Shown here piece by piece: positions 43,382 to 51,632 of a stretch of 64,000 nucleotides of DNA. The notes below the pieces were generated by a model. The model saw only the letters and a program-made list of their open reading frames with translations, was not told the origin of the DNA and did no database searches. Position 1 is the first letter of the stretch, and each line of letters begins with the position of its first letter. The DNA is from CAZVEE01 sp964625525 (GTDB taxonomy: Bacteria; Pseudomonadota; Alphaproteobacteria; JAJFIK01), in assembly GCA_964625525.1 (NCBI GenBank), contig CAZVEE010000006.1, forward strand, positions 10,595-74,594, read 5' to 3'. Both the position numbers and the translations under genes were made by a program.

Positions 43382-45636
43382 GCCATGCGCGTGCGTGCTG
43401 CTTCGGAGAAGCCATCCAGTGTGCGCAGGCGGTCTCGGATTTCTCGCGTCACGCCCCGCGCTTCTGCCTGATTTCGAACGGTCCGGGGAGAGATGAACAC
43501 GACTAGTTCCGTGCGCGAGGTGGTGTTTGTCGTGGTCCCGAACAGGCCCCCGATCAAGGGCAGCCGTGACAGAAATGGCAAGCCACTGCGCGCCTTAGTG
43601 CGATCCTCCGAAAACAATCCGCCGAGAATGATCGTGTCACCAGATTCCGCAATGACAGTACTGGCGATTTTCCGTTGCGAGATTGTCGGTGTGAGGGTCG
43701 GCGTTGCCGATGCTGCAACCGTGCTCACTTCCTGGGAGATATCCAGACTGATGGTGCCGCCATAATTGATGCGCGGGGTGACTTCAAAAATCACTCCGGT
43801 GTCGCGGAATTCGATAGTGTTCACGATCACATCATCATCCGTCAGTGCATTTTCCTGGGCTTTCACTGCAACGGGAACTTCGTCGCCCACGACCAGGGAC
43901 GCGGTCTGATTGTCCAGCACCATCAGATTGGGTGAGGACACCACATTGACCTCTGTGACCCCTTCTAACGCATCGAGAACGGAGCGCACCGGAGCCCCGG
44001 TGACAAACGAAAAACCGGGAAAAGTAGAAGCCAGCGCACCGCTTTCCGCAGCGCTCAATGTGGCCGTGAACTCTTCTTGAAAGATCGTACCTTCAAGGAA
44101 GAATTGAACGCCGTAGCGCAATTCATCCGTAATGGTGACTTCCGCCACGGTGGCCTCCACCAGAACCTGCGCTGGGGCAACATCCAATGCGCGCAGTGCC
44201 GCTTCCAGCGTGCGATACTCGGCCGGTGTGGCCATGATCAATAAGGCATTGATGGCTTCGTTGGCGATAATGCGCACCCCCTCCCTGGCCATTGCACGTT
44301 GCGCGGTGGGCGAGGAGGCAAGACGTGTGGCCATGGCCAGACGCTCGCCCCGGCTCATGGAGGCACTTGCCTGGTCCGTAGACAGAGTGGCAGGCGTTAA
44401 TCCCGGGGCAACACCGCCACGGGGCGCGCCGGACCGCCCCGGCACGCCCAAAGGGGGCGCTCCGGTCAAAAACACGTCTTGCAGAACCGGTGCAAGATCG
44501 GCGGCCTTGGCATTTTTCATGCGGTACACGAACAGGCGGCGGCCATTGGGTGCGCTACGGTCTAGGCGCTCCACCCAGTCCCGCGCCCGGGTGACCAAGG
44601 CCGGCGTAGGGGAAATCACCATCACGGCGTTGAGCCGCTCAATGGGCAGGAAGTCCAGCACACCGGCCGGGTCATCATCCCCTTGACCGAAAATCGCGTC
44701 GAGCTCTTCGATCATCTGTGTGGCGCCGACTTCCGCTAATGGAAAAATGCCGACCGAACGGCCCGCGAACCAATCCACGTCAAACGTGTTCACGGTTTCC
44801 ATCCACAAGGCGAGATCGCGGCTCATCCCTGCCAGGATGATCACGTTGCGTTGCGGGTCTGTTCGCAAGACGCCGGCCTCGCCCGTGAATGGTTCTAGAA
44901 TCTCTGCCATTTCCTCCGCAGCGATATAGTTCAACGGCACGACGCGAACGGAAAATCCGGGCGGAATGGGCCGCCCGTCCGAGGCCAATGCGGGAACCGG
45001 CGCGAAACCCGCCGCCTGGTCGGCGGAAACGACACGGTAGAGATCGCCATCGGTGACAAGCGCCGCGCCGTTCTGCTTCAACACGGCTTCCAAAATACCC
45101 AGGGCGGCGCTGACAGGCACTGGCTCGGTGCTTTTGATGTCAGCCTTTCCGGTGACGTCAGGGTCCACGGAATAATTCGCACCCAGCAGCTCGCCCAGAA
45201 TGATGGCCGCGACTTCGCTCACATCGATATTGTCGAAATTCAGAACAATGGTGCGGTTGTCATCATCGGCAGCAAGGCGCGGCTCGGCGCGTCGGCGAAA
45301 CCGTCGGTCGCCTGGAACCAGGACCGGATCGAGGTCTGTGCGACGGTCCGTGGCAAGGCTCGTGGCGAGTGCGAGCGATGAGGACGCTGCCGGTGGATCC
45401 AAACGGGGTAACCCATCCGTCATTGATCCACCAGAAGCCGCCGGGCCAACAGAAGCCGCCGGGCCAACAGAGGCTGTCTGGGCAACAGATCCAAGGCGGT
45501 TTTGCGCCGTATCCGGATCGGATGGCGTGGCACAACCCGTGATCATACCGACGGCGAGCACCATCATCAGCATGCGGGCGGTCTGGTACCCTGGGCGGTG
45601 TGTCCCCAGACGTGGTTCGGACGGCACGCTCCTCAC
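43375..45636 (-). CDS. gspD: Type II secretion secretin GspD (lipoprotein)
   Basis: Outer-membrane secretin channel, 753 residues. The N-terminus has a lipobox ending MITGC (Cys35), so it should be lipidated and may reach the outer membrane without a pilotin. Then come a disordered linker with a repeated ASVGPA unit, the N0 domain (TIVLNFDNIDVSEVAAIILG), N1-N3 domains, and the C-terminal secretin core (SSPNLMVLDNQTASLVVGDE, IEFRDTGVIFEVTPRI, ESGDTIILGGLFSEDRTKAR). The GTG follows GGAG. Downstream-most gene of the gspL-M-C-D run. Confidence 0.93.
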   Translation of the reverse strand: MRSVPSEPRLGTHRPGYQTARMLMMVLAVGMITGCATPSDPDTAQNRLGSVAQTASVGPAASVGPAASGGSMTDGLPRLDPPAASSSLALATSLATDRRTDLDPVLVPGDRRFRRRAEPRLAADDDNRTIVLNFDNIDVSEVAAIILGELLGANYSVDPDVTGKADIKSTEPVPVSAALGILEAVLKQNGAALVTDGDLYRVVSADQAAGFAPVPALASDGRPIPPGFSVRVVPLNYIAAEEMAEILEPFTGEAGVLRTDPQRNVIILAGMSRDLALWMETVNTFDVDWFAGRSVGIFPLAEVGATQMIEELDAIFGQGDDDPAGVLDFLPIERLNAVMVISPTPALVTRARDWVERLDRSAPNGRRLFVYRMKNAKAADLAPVLQDVFLTGAPPLGVPGRSGAPRGGVAPGLTPATLSTDQASASMSRGERLAMATRLASSPTAQRAMAREGVRIIANEAINALLIMATPAEYRTLEAALRALDVAPAQVLVEATVAEVTITDELRYGVQFFLEGTIFQEEFTATLSAAESGALASTFPGFSFVTGAPVRSVLDALEGVTEVNVVSSPNLMVLDNQTASLVVGDEVPVAVKAQENALTDDDVIVNTIEFRDTGVIFEVTPRINYGGTISLDISQEVSTVAASATPTLTPTISQRKIASTVIAESGDTIILGGLFSEDRTKARSGLPFLSRLPLIGGLFGTTTNTTSRTELVVFISPRTVRNQAEARGVTREIRDRLRTLDGFSEAARTRMAY
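45433..45468 (-). repeat. Two perfect 18-bp tandem repeats in gspD
   Basis: AGAAGCCGCCGGGCCAAC is repeated exactly, with a diverged third copy after it. It encodes the ASVGPA repeat in the linker behind the lipid anchor. Confidence 0.85.
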
Positions 45637-45722
45637 TCTGTCTCCGTCCCATGATCAAAGAGTTTGCGGTGCCAATCAGACACTTTGGCCCGCAGTGTAC
45701 AAAACCCTCTGATTCCAGGGCA

Positions 45723-46205
45723 TTAATTCTTCTTCAGACGTAACGGGATGCGGCGCCCATCGCGTTCAAACGTCACAGAGGCGGGCGATACCTGCTCCAG
45801 AGTCCAGCCTTCGATCTTTGCCCCTTGGCGCACACGGATAATCCGACTGGTGCGGGTATCTTGTAACGCGGCGACTCCTGCCCCTTCCCCGCTCATGGTG
45901 GCCTTAAGCGTGAACAGACGCGCTGGCGTCGATTCCGGCCGTGGCGCCGTTACGGGTTCCTCAGGCGTGCGTGGTCTGGGGCGGCGTGTTGGGCGAAACA
46001 GCGGGCGATCCGCCAAAGCCGCGTAATCGCCAGCCTCGGCGAGCGCAAACTGCGGTGGCGACACCGGCGTGTAGGCCGTGGTCTGCGGCAACACGGCGCG
46101 TAGGGGCATTGTCCACCACAGCACTGTGAGCAGGCCCAGCACTGCCACCACGGCAATGAAACCGGCGGTTTGCAACGGGGTGCGGTTCCGGCGCACGCGC
46201 GGCAT
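45723..46205 (-). CDS. gspC: GspC-like type II secretion protein
   Basis: A 160-residue bitopic inner-membrane protein that would link the platform to the secretin. It has an N-terminal transmembrane helix (TAGFIAVVAVLGLLTVLWW), a Pro-rich linker with ALADRPLFRPTRRP (typical of the GspC homology region start) and an HR-like beta domain (FTLKATMSGEGAGVAALQD, then RVRQGAKIEGWTLEQVSPAS). No PDZ domain, so it is shorter than classical GspC. The ATG overlaps the gspM stop by one base; gspD follows after 86 bp. Confidence 0.75.
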   Translation of the reverse strand: MPRVRRNRTPLQTAGFIAVVAVLGLLTVLWWTMPLRAVLPQTTAYTPVSPPQFALAEAGDYAALADRPLFRPTRRPRPRTPEEPVTAPRPESTPARLFTLKATMSGEGAGVAALQDTRTSRIIRVRQGAKIEGWTLEQVSPASVTFERDGRRIPLRLKKN

Positions 46206-46804
46206 CACGTCATGCCTCCATCGGTCTCGCCGGTCTGAGGCGTGTGAAACGCCGACAGGGTCATCATCACCTGCAGTGTGACGGCTTCATCCGGCTGGGC
46301 CGCCCGGCGGAAGGAAGAACGCTGCGCCTGCGGACGGATTTGCAACCGTTCGATCACCACACTCGGCCGGCCGCTCTCTAGGCCATGCAGGACGCTCCGC
46401 AAGGCCGCGTGGTCCAGCGTCGCAGTAACGCGCAGACCAAAGCGATCAAACGGCTCTTCCCGCTCCGCAGGCAGAGTTTCAACACTATCCACGCGCCCCG
46501 CGGCCTTGGTAATGGTGTCCTTGACATGGTCCTGAAAGGCCGCGACCGCCCCGGTCGCGGTATCGCCAGGCAACAACATGGGTGCCCGGTCGCGTCCGCT
46601 CGCTTCGACCGCGGCAAGATCAGCACGCAGCTGCGGCAGACTTGCGGCGGCCCGTTCGAACCGCGTGATTTGCCAGGTGCGTTCGGTCAACGCGGCATCC
46701 AACCCATGGGCCAGCGAGACCGCCCCCCAGACCGTCCCGGCACTTGCCGCGCAGAACAGAGCGGTGTGAACCAGCCGGCGCAGTATGACGACGGGTCGGG
46801 TCAT
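46205..46804 (-). CDS. gspM: GspM-type assembly protein
   Basis: A 199-residue bitopic protein with an N-terminal helix (LVHTALFCAASAGTVWGAV), a short coiled coil (RFERAAASLPQLRADLAAVE) and a ferredoxin-like periplasmic domain ending VTLQVMMTLSAFH. It resembles the GspMb branch (type II secretion GspM, PilO-like). Its ATG overlaps the gspL stop by 4 nt and its stop overlaps the gspC start, so L, M and C are translationally coupled. Confidence 0.78.
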   Translation of the reverse strand: MTRPVVILRRLVHTALFCAASAGTVWGAVSLAHGLDAALTERTWQITRFERAAASLPQLRADLAAVEASGRDRAPMLLPGDTATGAVAAFQDHVKDTITKAAGRVDSVETLPAEREEPFDRFGLRVTATLDHAALRSVLHGLESGRPSVVIERLQIRPQAQRSSFRRAAQPDEAVTLQVMMTLSAFHTPQTGETDGGMT

Positions 46805-47919
46805 GGTATTGTCCCTTCCTGAGGCCCAACGCCGGCCATCCGAGCACGGATTTGAAATCGTTCGCCCCCGGCCCCCAAGCGACGGACCGCGCCGGTAAAC
46901 TGCGGATCGGTGAACAGCGGATGAGCATCAAGCAATGGCAACAGCGCCGCGGCATCCGTCGTTTGTCCCTGAATATCCACCGTACCCGCATCAATGGACA
47001 AGTCCGTGAGCCAAGTGCCATCGGGCAGCGTGGCGGATAGAGCATCCACAAGCGCCGTCTTGGGCGGGACCTTGGCCTGACGGCTTGTGATGAACCGGTT
47101 CGCGCCACCCAGAGAGTCGATCGTCGTGCGCAGCCGGATGGCTTCTCGAGCCTCCGCCTCGATGGCGGGACTTTCCCGCCCCAGCCACGCATAAGCCGCG
47201 GCTTTACCCGCCATGTTCAGGCCAATGAAGACCGCGACCGTCACCAAAACGGCGCGGGCAAAAGGCAGCGCGGTGAGGCGTGCGAGAGGCCAGGCGTGGC
47301 GCGGTGGTGGCGGGCACGCGTCCGCCTCTAACCAATTGAGCGGTACCGGACCATCAGGACCTGAGACGGTCACCACATCCGGCACGAGCCCGACCCTTTC
47401 CAGGGTTTTGAACGTTTGCTTTAGGGCCGCAATGGGCACGGCGGCGAGTTGCACCGTCATACGATCATCTTGGCCGTCGCGCGTGACAATACGATAGTCA
47501 ACAGCCGCTGTGCCGGCCGGGAAAGGCGTGAGCCGTGGCACTTGATGGTGCACAATATGCGACAGATGGCGTTCCGCCGCCGCCGGAAATCCCACGGTAC
47601 GCACCAGCGCTCCAGTGTCCGGGCCTAACACCACCGTGATGTGACACCCCCGTCGCAGCCATGTCCGCATCACCGCTGTGTTCAGCGCGGGCGCGACCGT
47701 CTCGACCTGGTCATGATGCACGCGGATTGTGAGCCGCCGGCGATGCGCCCCGATCAGCCGGCGCCACAGAGCCATCAGCACCCAGCGGATATCGGCCCAG
47801 GCTTGATCGGCCCAAGCGACGACGATGGTGCGCAGCCACCGGAGCATTTCCGCAACTGTTAGCGGTATTCGGGATCGGGGCATTTCCGGATCAGATATCA
47901 TGGCCTCAGGATGGGCCAT
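46801..47919 (-). CDS. gspL: GspL-type assembly protein (PilN-like)
   Basis: A 372-residue inner-membrane platform protein. The N-terminal cytoplasmic part has weak actin-like features (LTIRVHHDQVETVAPALNTA and VVLGPDTGALVRTVGFP); a transmembrane helix (FARAVLVTVAVFIGLNMAG) at about 225-245 leads to a PilN-like periplasmic domain (LVDALSATLPDGTWLTDLSI). The start lies 12 bp after the DUF1501 stop on the same strand, pointing to cotranscription. Internal ATGs a few codons in are possible starts. Confidence 0.8.
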   Translation of the reverse strand: MAHPEAMISDPEMPRSRIPLTVAEMLRWLRTIVVAWADQAWADIRWVLMALWRRLIGAHRRRLTIRVHHDQVETVAPALNTAVMRTWLRRGCHITVVLGPDTGALVRTVGFPAAAERHLSHIVHHQVPRLTPFPAGTAAVDYRIVTRDGQDDRMTVQLAAVPIAALKQTFKTLERVGLVPDVVTVSGPDGPVPLNWLEADACPPPPRHAWPLARLTALPFARAVLVTVAVFIGLNMAGKAAAYAWLGRESPAIEAEAREAIRLRTTIDSLGGANRFITSRQAKVPPKTALVDALSATLPDGTWLTDLSIDAGTVDIQGQTTDAAALLPLLDAHPLFTDPQFTGAVRRLGAGGERFQIRARMAGVGPQEGTIP

Positions 47920-47931
47920 TTGTCCGACCCG

Positions 47932-49251
47932 TCAAGCGCTGACGGCCCCCAGGTCCGTTACACTGTGGTCAGGAAACACCGTGGGCAGTAGCGCCTCATC
48001 CATGCCCAAATGCCGGACCAGGGCTTCAGAAACGACGTCTTTGTAGTTCACGGACATTTCCAGAAAGCGCCCCTTGTAGAGATCCTGTTCCGACAGGCCC
48101 GGCCAGGCGCCATAGATCCCGCCGTTCACGGATCCGCCCATGAGCATCCAAGCGGCCGCATGGCCATGATCCGTCCCGAAACTGCCATTCTGCTTTGAGG
48201 TCCGGCCGAACTCGGTGCCGATAACGACAATCACGTCCTGCATTCGGGGGCCCAAATCCCGGTAAAAGGTGAGCAGGTCATCCCCGCCCCGGCGAATGGT
48301 GCCATGCATGCCTTGGGTGCTTGTGGGGGATCGATTGGGCGGCCGCTGATTGGAGTGACTGTCCCAGCCGCCGCTCCAATTGATCGCCGCGAGCTCAATA
48401 CCCAGATCTGCTTTGATCCCCTGTGCGATCAGGCGGAGGCCCTTGCCCAGGGAACTGTTGGAGTAATCCAGGCCATCGGCGCTGACTTCATACTCCGCAT
48501 CAAGACTCTTGAGTTGCTCCAGCACGCCAAGCAGAGACGTACCCTGAGCGAGCACCATATCCTCGATGGGATTTTGCAATGTGCCATCCTTGGCATAGAG
48601 CGTTTCCAAACGCGTCATGAGGCGGTTTTCGACGCAGTCATTGCCGTCATCGCACCACAGCCGGTGTTCCAGAGTGAAATCGCCAATGTCGCGAATGCTG
48701 GGTACCGTGGCGCCGCCTTGCAGAACCGTAGGCACGTCACTGCCACCCGCCCCCAAGGCGCGGAAGGGTGAATCCCCCGGACTCTGAAAAAGGTATCGAT
48801 TCAAATAGCCTGAATCCGTCGTTCCGGTCAGGCCTTGCTCCACCCACCGCTGGTTCTCGAAATGGGATCGGGAGGCGCCGTAGAAGTGCGTGGCCGGAAA
48901 GATCGCCAAGTCATTGTTCTCCCAGATTTCCATCAATGAGATGAAATTGGGATGCATACCGATGAACCCGTTCAAGTTAAACGCCGAGTTGGGGTCGGAA
49001 TCCGATGGTCTTTCAATGGCCACTTGGGGGCGCAGCCTGCGATAGTTGGAATCGCCATAGGGCGGGAATAGATACAGCCCGTCGGCACCGCCCCGCATGA
49101 AGATCTTGATCAGAGTTTTTCCCGGCACGCCAATGGTCTGGGCGTTGGCGCGGCGCAGGCGGACCGCGTCAGGAAACCCGGAGGCAAGACCCAGCCCCAG
49201 GCCAAGACCGCCGCAGGCAAGGCGCAACGCATTGCGTCTGGTGATCATCAT
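47932..49251 (-). CDS. Tat-exported DUF1501 protein
   Basis: A 439-residue DUF1501 family protein with a twin-arginine signal (MMITRRNALRLACGGLGLGL). Family motifs include FMRGGADGLYLFPPYGDS, HFYGASRSHFENQRWVEQGL, NWSGGWDSHSNQ and VVIGTEFGRTSKQNG with GTDHGHAAAWMLMGG, the arrangement of a sulfatase/phosphatase-like fold. Its activity is not established. DUF1501 genes are nearly always paired with DUF1800 genes, as here with a 31-bp gap, and the run continues directly into gspL. Confidence 0.9.
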   Translation of the reverse strand: MMITRRNALRLACGGLGLGLGLASGFPDAVRLRRANAQTIGVPGKTLIKIFMRGGADGLYLFPPYGDSNYRRLRPQVAIERPSDSDPNSAFNLNGFIGMHPNFISLMEIWENNDLAIFPATHFYGASRSHFENQRWVEQGLTGTTDSGYLNRYLFQSPGDSPFRALGAGGSDVPTVLQGGATVPSIRDIGDFTLEHRLWCDDGNDCVENRLMTRLETLYAKDGTLQNPIEDMVLAQGTSLLGVLEQLKSLDAEYEVSADGLDYSNSSLGKGLRLIAQGIKADLGIELAAINWSGGWDSHSNQRPPNRSPTSTQGMHGTIRRGGDDLLTFYRDLGPRMQDVIVVIGTEFGRTSKQNGSFGTDHGHAAAWMLMGGSVNGGIYGAWPGLSEQDLYKGRFLEMSVNYKDVVSEALVRHLGMDEALLPTVFPDHSVTDLGAVSA

Positions 49252-49282
49252 GAGACTCTCTCCGCTTACTGAGGACGGTCAC

Positions 49283-51445
49283 TTACTGGAACTGGTAGGA
49301 CGGTGACATGGCGATGAGGTGAATGCCCCGCCGAATGGCGTTGCGTTCCCCATTGGTGATGTCGAAACGGCCGTCCCGGCCATAGAGTTCGTCCACCACG
49401 GCGTCATATTCGACACGGGAGAAGCGGTCGCCCATGGATAAGGCCATCAGGGTTGCGGCGATCGCCTCCGGAGTTTCCAGCCCCATCTCGGTGACGATCC
49501 GCTCGCCGGCGCTGGGCGCGCGCAACACATACTGGAACCGCTCCAGCATGGCCGTGCTCGACACCCATTCGGTGCTGTCCTCCTTAAAGCCCGTCGGCAC
49601 CGGATAGCGGAACCACCCCTGCCCCGCTGCGGCAAGGCCATTGGTGATCCGGTCGAGTTCACGGCGCAACACGTCGTCTTTCTTGTCTTTTTTGTCCGCA
49701 TTTGGCTCGAAGCCAAAGTTCCGAATGAGGCTGACCATAAAGTCCGTGGGCGTCTTGACCTTGGAGCGGTAGTTATTCGGGTCGGTGCGGAACTCAGACG
49801 ACATAAGAATGGCCCGCACCACTGTGGCGATGTGGCCGCCGCTTTCCAGAAAATCGGCAGCGCAGCTCTCTACCAAGGTCGCTGGTGGCGTGTCACTGAC
49901 GAAATACTCCACCAGTTTGGTGCAGATATGCGTCGCGGTGAGCGGATGCGTGGCTAGGATGTCCAGCAGTTCCTCCCCCTCCGTCATGCCTTCGCGGATG
50001 GGGAATTCGCCTTCTTCCGGATCGAACGTGCCAGACCCCTGGATGGTGGTGTCCAGGAACGGAATGGTTTTGAAGCCACCGTCGTGATCTTCGCCATAGA
50101 ACAGGAACAATCGTTCATCATGGCGTTGTTTCTTCTTCTTTTTCTTGTCGCGTTGTTTCTGCGATTTGGTGGTCAGGTCTTCATTCCAGCCGGTGAACAC
50201 CCGGGCCACGGAGATGACATCATCATCCGTATAGCCTGCATTCACCCCCACGGTGTGCAGCTCCAACAGTTCCCGGCCGTAGTTCTCGTTGATGGCCCCG
50301 ACCGCGCTGGTGTTGTTGTTAAGGTAGTTCATCATCACCGTGCTCTTGGCACTGATTTCCAGCAAATCGCGGAAATAGCCCAGGGCATTTTCCTGAAACG
50401 CCCGCATTTCCATGAGCTCGCCATAGAAATCGTCATTCGAGGTCGCGGTGGTGTTGAAGTGATTGTCCCAGAACAGCGCCATGGTTTCGCGTAAATGGTT
50501 CTCTGAGAACAACAGATAGGAAAGGCGCTCGCGCATCAGTTGGCGGATTTTCTCACTCTCGTTGTCACGCCACTTGCTAAAGAACTTTTGGGGCTGAGCA
50601 CGCCGAATGAAATCCTCGTCCGTGTGCACCTTTTTCTCGACCTTGCGCGCGCCTTTGAGCTGATCATCAAGATAGCGCTCGTAACCCATCTCGGTTGCCT
50701 CGGCGAGCATCTCTGGGGTCACGCCGAGCGAGGTACGGCTCAGCAATTGGTAGATGTCCCGCGGCACCGTGCCGGCGCGCAAAGACAGGGATTGTAGGGC
50801 CGTTTCATTGCCGGTGTTGCGCGCCTCTACAGTGACGGTGACGTCGGAGCCTTGCGGCACATCCTCGTCAAAGAGCCGCAACGCCCATTGACCCGTCAGA
50901 GGACCGACGGCCAGCGGAACATCTGTGAGGTCCGGAATAGGCCCCACGCCGACAATCTGAACGGTGGCGGTGATGGAGAGAATGCCAGCGGGATCCTCCG
51001 CCGTTCCCATCACGGTGAAGCCCTTTTCATCGACGATGTTGCCGTTCTGGTGTGACGTGAAGGTAATCGTGGTTGTTTGGGCGTTCACACCGAACACCGC
51101 CGTCAAAGACACATTGGAACTTGGTACGGTGAGCATGGTCGTGGACGCGAAGGGGTTGCTCAGCGTACCAATGTCGCCTTCCCACCGTAGAAAGGACTGC
51201 CCGGCCATGCCAGAGGCGGCCGTGACCGTGATCATCTGGCCCGGGTCATAGGTTCCCGACCCGGACCCTTGCGTGACCGAAACGGTTACGCCGCCGATGA
51301 CTTGAGCTGTGGCCGGTGACGACATTGGTCCGGACAGACCCAAGACCACCACGGCCGCCGTGAGAACGCCAAAGGCCCGCAGGCCGCTCAAACGGGATAA
51401 AACCCGACAATACACCGTACGCAGAAACACGACCGCGCTCCACAT
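49283..51445 (-). CDS. Exported DUF1800 protein
   Basis: A 720-residue protein with a signal-anchor-like N-terminus (GVLTAAVVVLGLSGPMSSPA then TAQV). An Ig-like or InlB-repeat-like domain follows (TYDPGQMITVTAASGMAGQS with FLRWEGDIGTLSNPFASTTM). The DUF1800 region carries LLSRTSLGVTPEMLAEATEM, LRETMALFWDNHFNTTATSN, NENYGRELLELHTVG and YTDDDVISVARVFTGW. Two lysine-rich inserts (KKKKKK near 430, DKKDKKDD near 580) interrupt it. Function unknown. First gene of the DUF1800-DUF1501-gspLMCD run. Confidence 0.88.
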   Translation of the reverse strand: MWSAVVFLRTVYCRVLSRLSGLRAFGVLTAAVVVLGLSGPMSSPATAQVIGGVTVSVTQGSGSGTYDPGQMITVTAASGMAGQSFLRWEGDIGTLSNPFASTTMLTVPSSNVSLTAVFGVNAQTTTITFTSHQNGNIVDEKGFTVMGTAEDPAGILSITATVQIVGVGPIPDLTDVPLAVGPLTGQWALRLFDEDVPQGSDVTVTVEARNTGNETALQSLSLRAGTVPRDIYQLLSRTSLGVTPEMLAEATEMGYERYLDDQLKGARKVEKKVHTDEDFIRRAQPQKFFSKWRDNESEKIRQLMRERLSYLLFSENHLRETMALFWDNHFNTTATSNDDFYGELMEMRAFQENALGYFRDLLEISAKSTVMMNYLNNNTSAVGAINENYGRELLELHTVGVNAGYTDDDVISVARVFTGWNEDLTTKSQKQRDKKKKKKQRHDERLFLFYGEDHDGGFKTIPFLDTTIQGSGTFDPEEGEFPIREGMTEGEELLDILATHPLTATHICTKLVEYFVSDTPPATLVESCAADFLESGGHIATVVRAILMSSEFRTDPNNYRSKVKTPTDFMVSLIRNFGFEPNADKKDKKDDVLRRELDRITNGLAAAGQGWFRYPVPTGFKEDSTEWVSSTAMLERFQYVLRAPSAGERIVTEMGLETPEAIAATLMALSMGDRFSRVEYDAVVDELYGRDGRFDITNGERNAIRRGIHLIAMSPSYQFQ

Positions 51446-51632
51446 CCTTCATTGATCCGAGTCATCCCGAGGCAGACGGTACTGGCGCGTCTTATGCCAA
51501 GCAAGGCGCTTACTGGGATTTAAATGCTCGTGAAACGGGCGATCTTGTATCCGGCGTGGAGAGCGCTCGGTGCTTTCAACACCTTAGTGGGACGCCGTCG
51601 CAGTGTGACCGCTGTCGCATTCTGTAGGGGGA

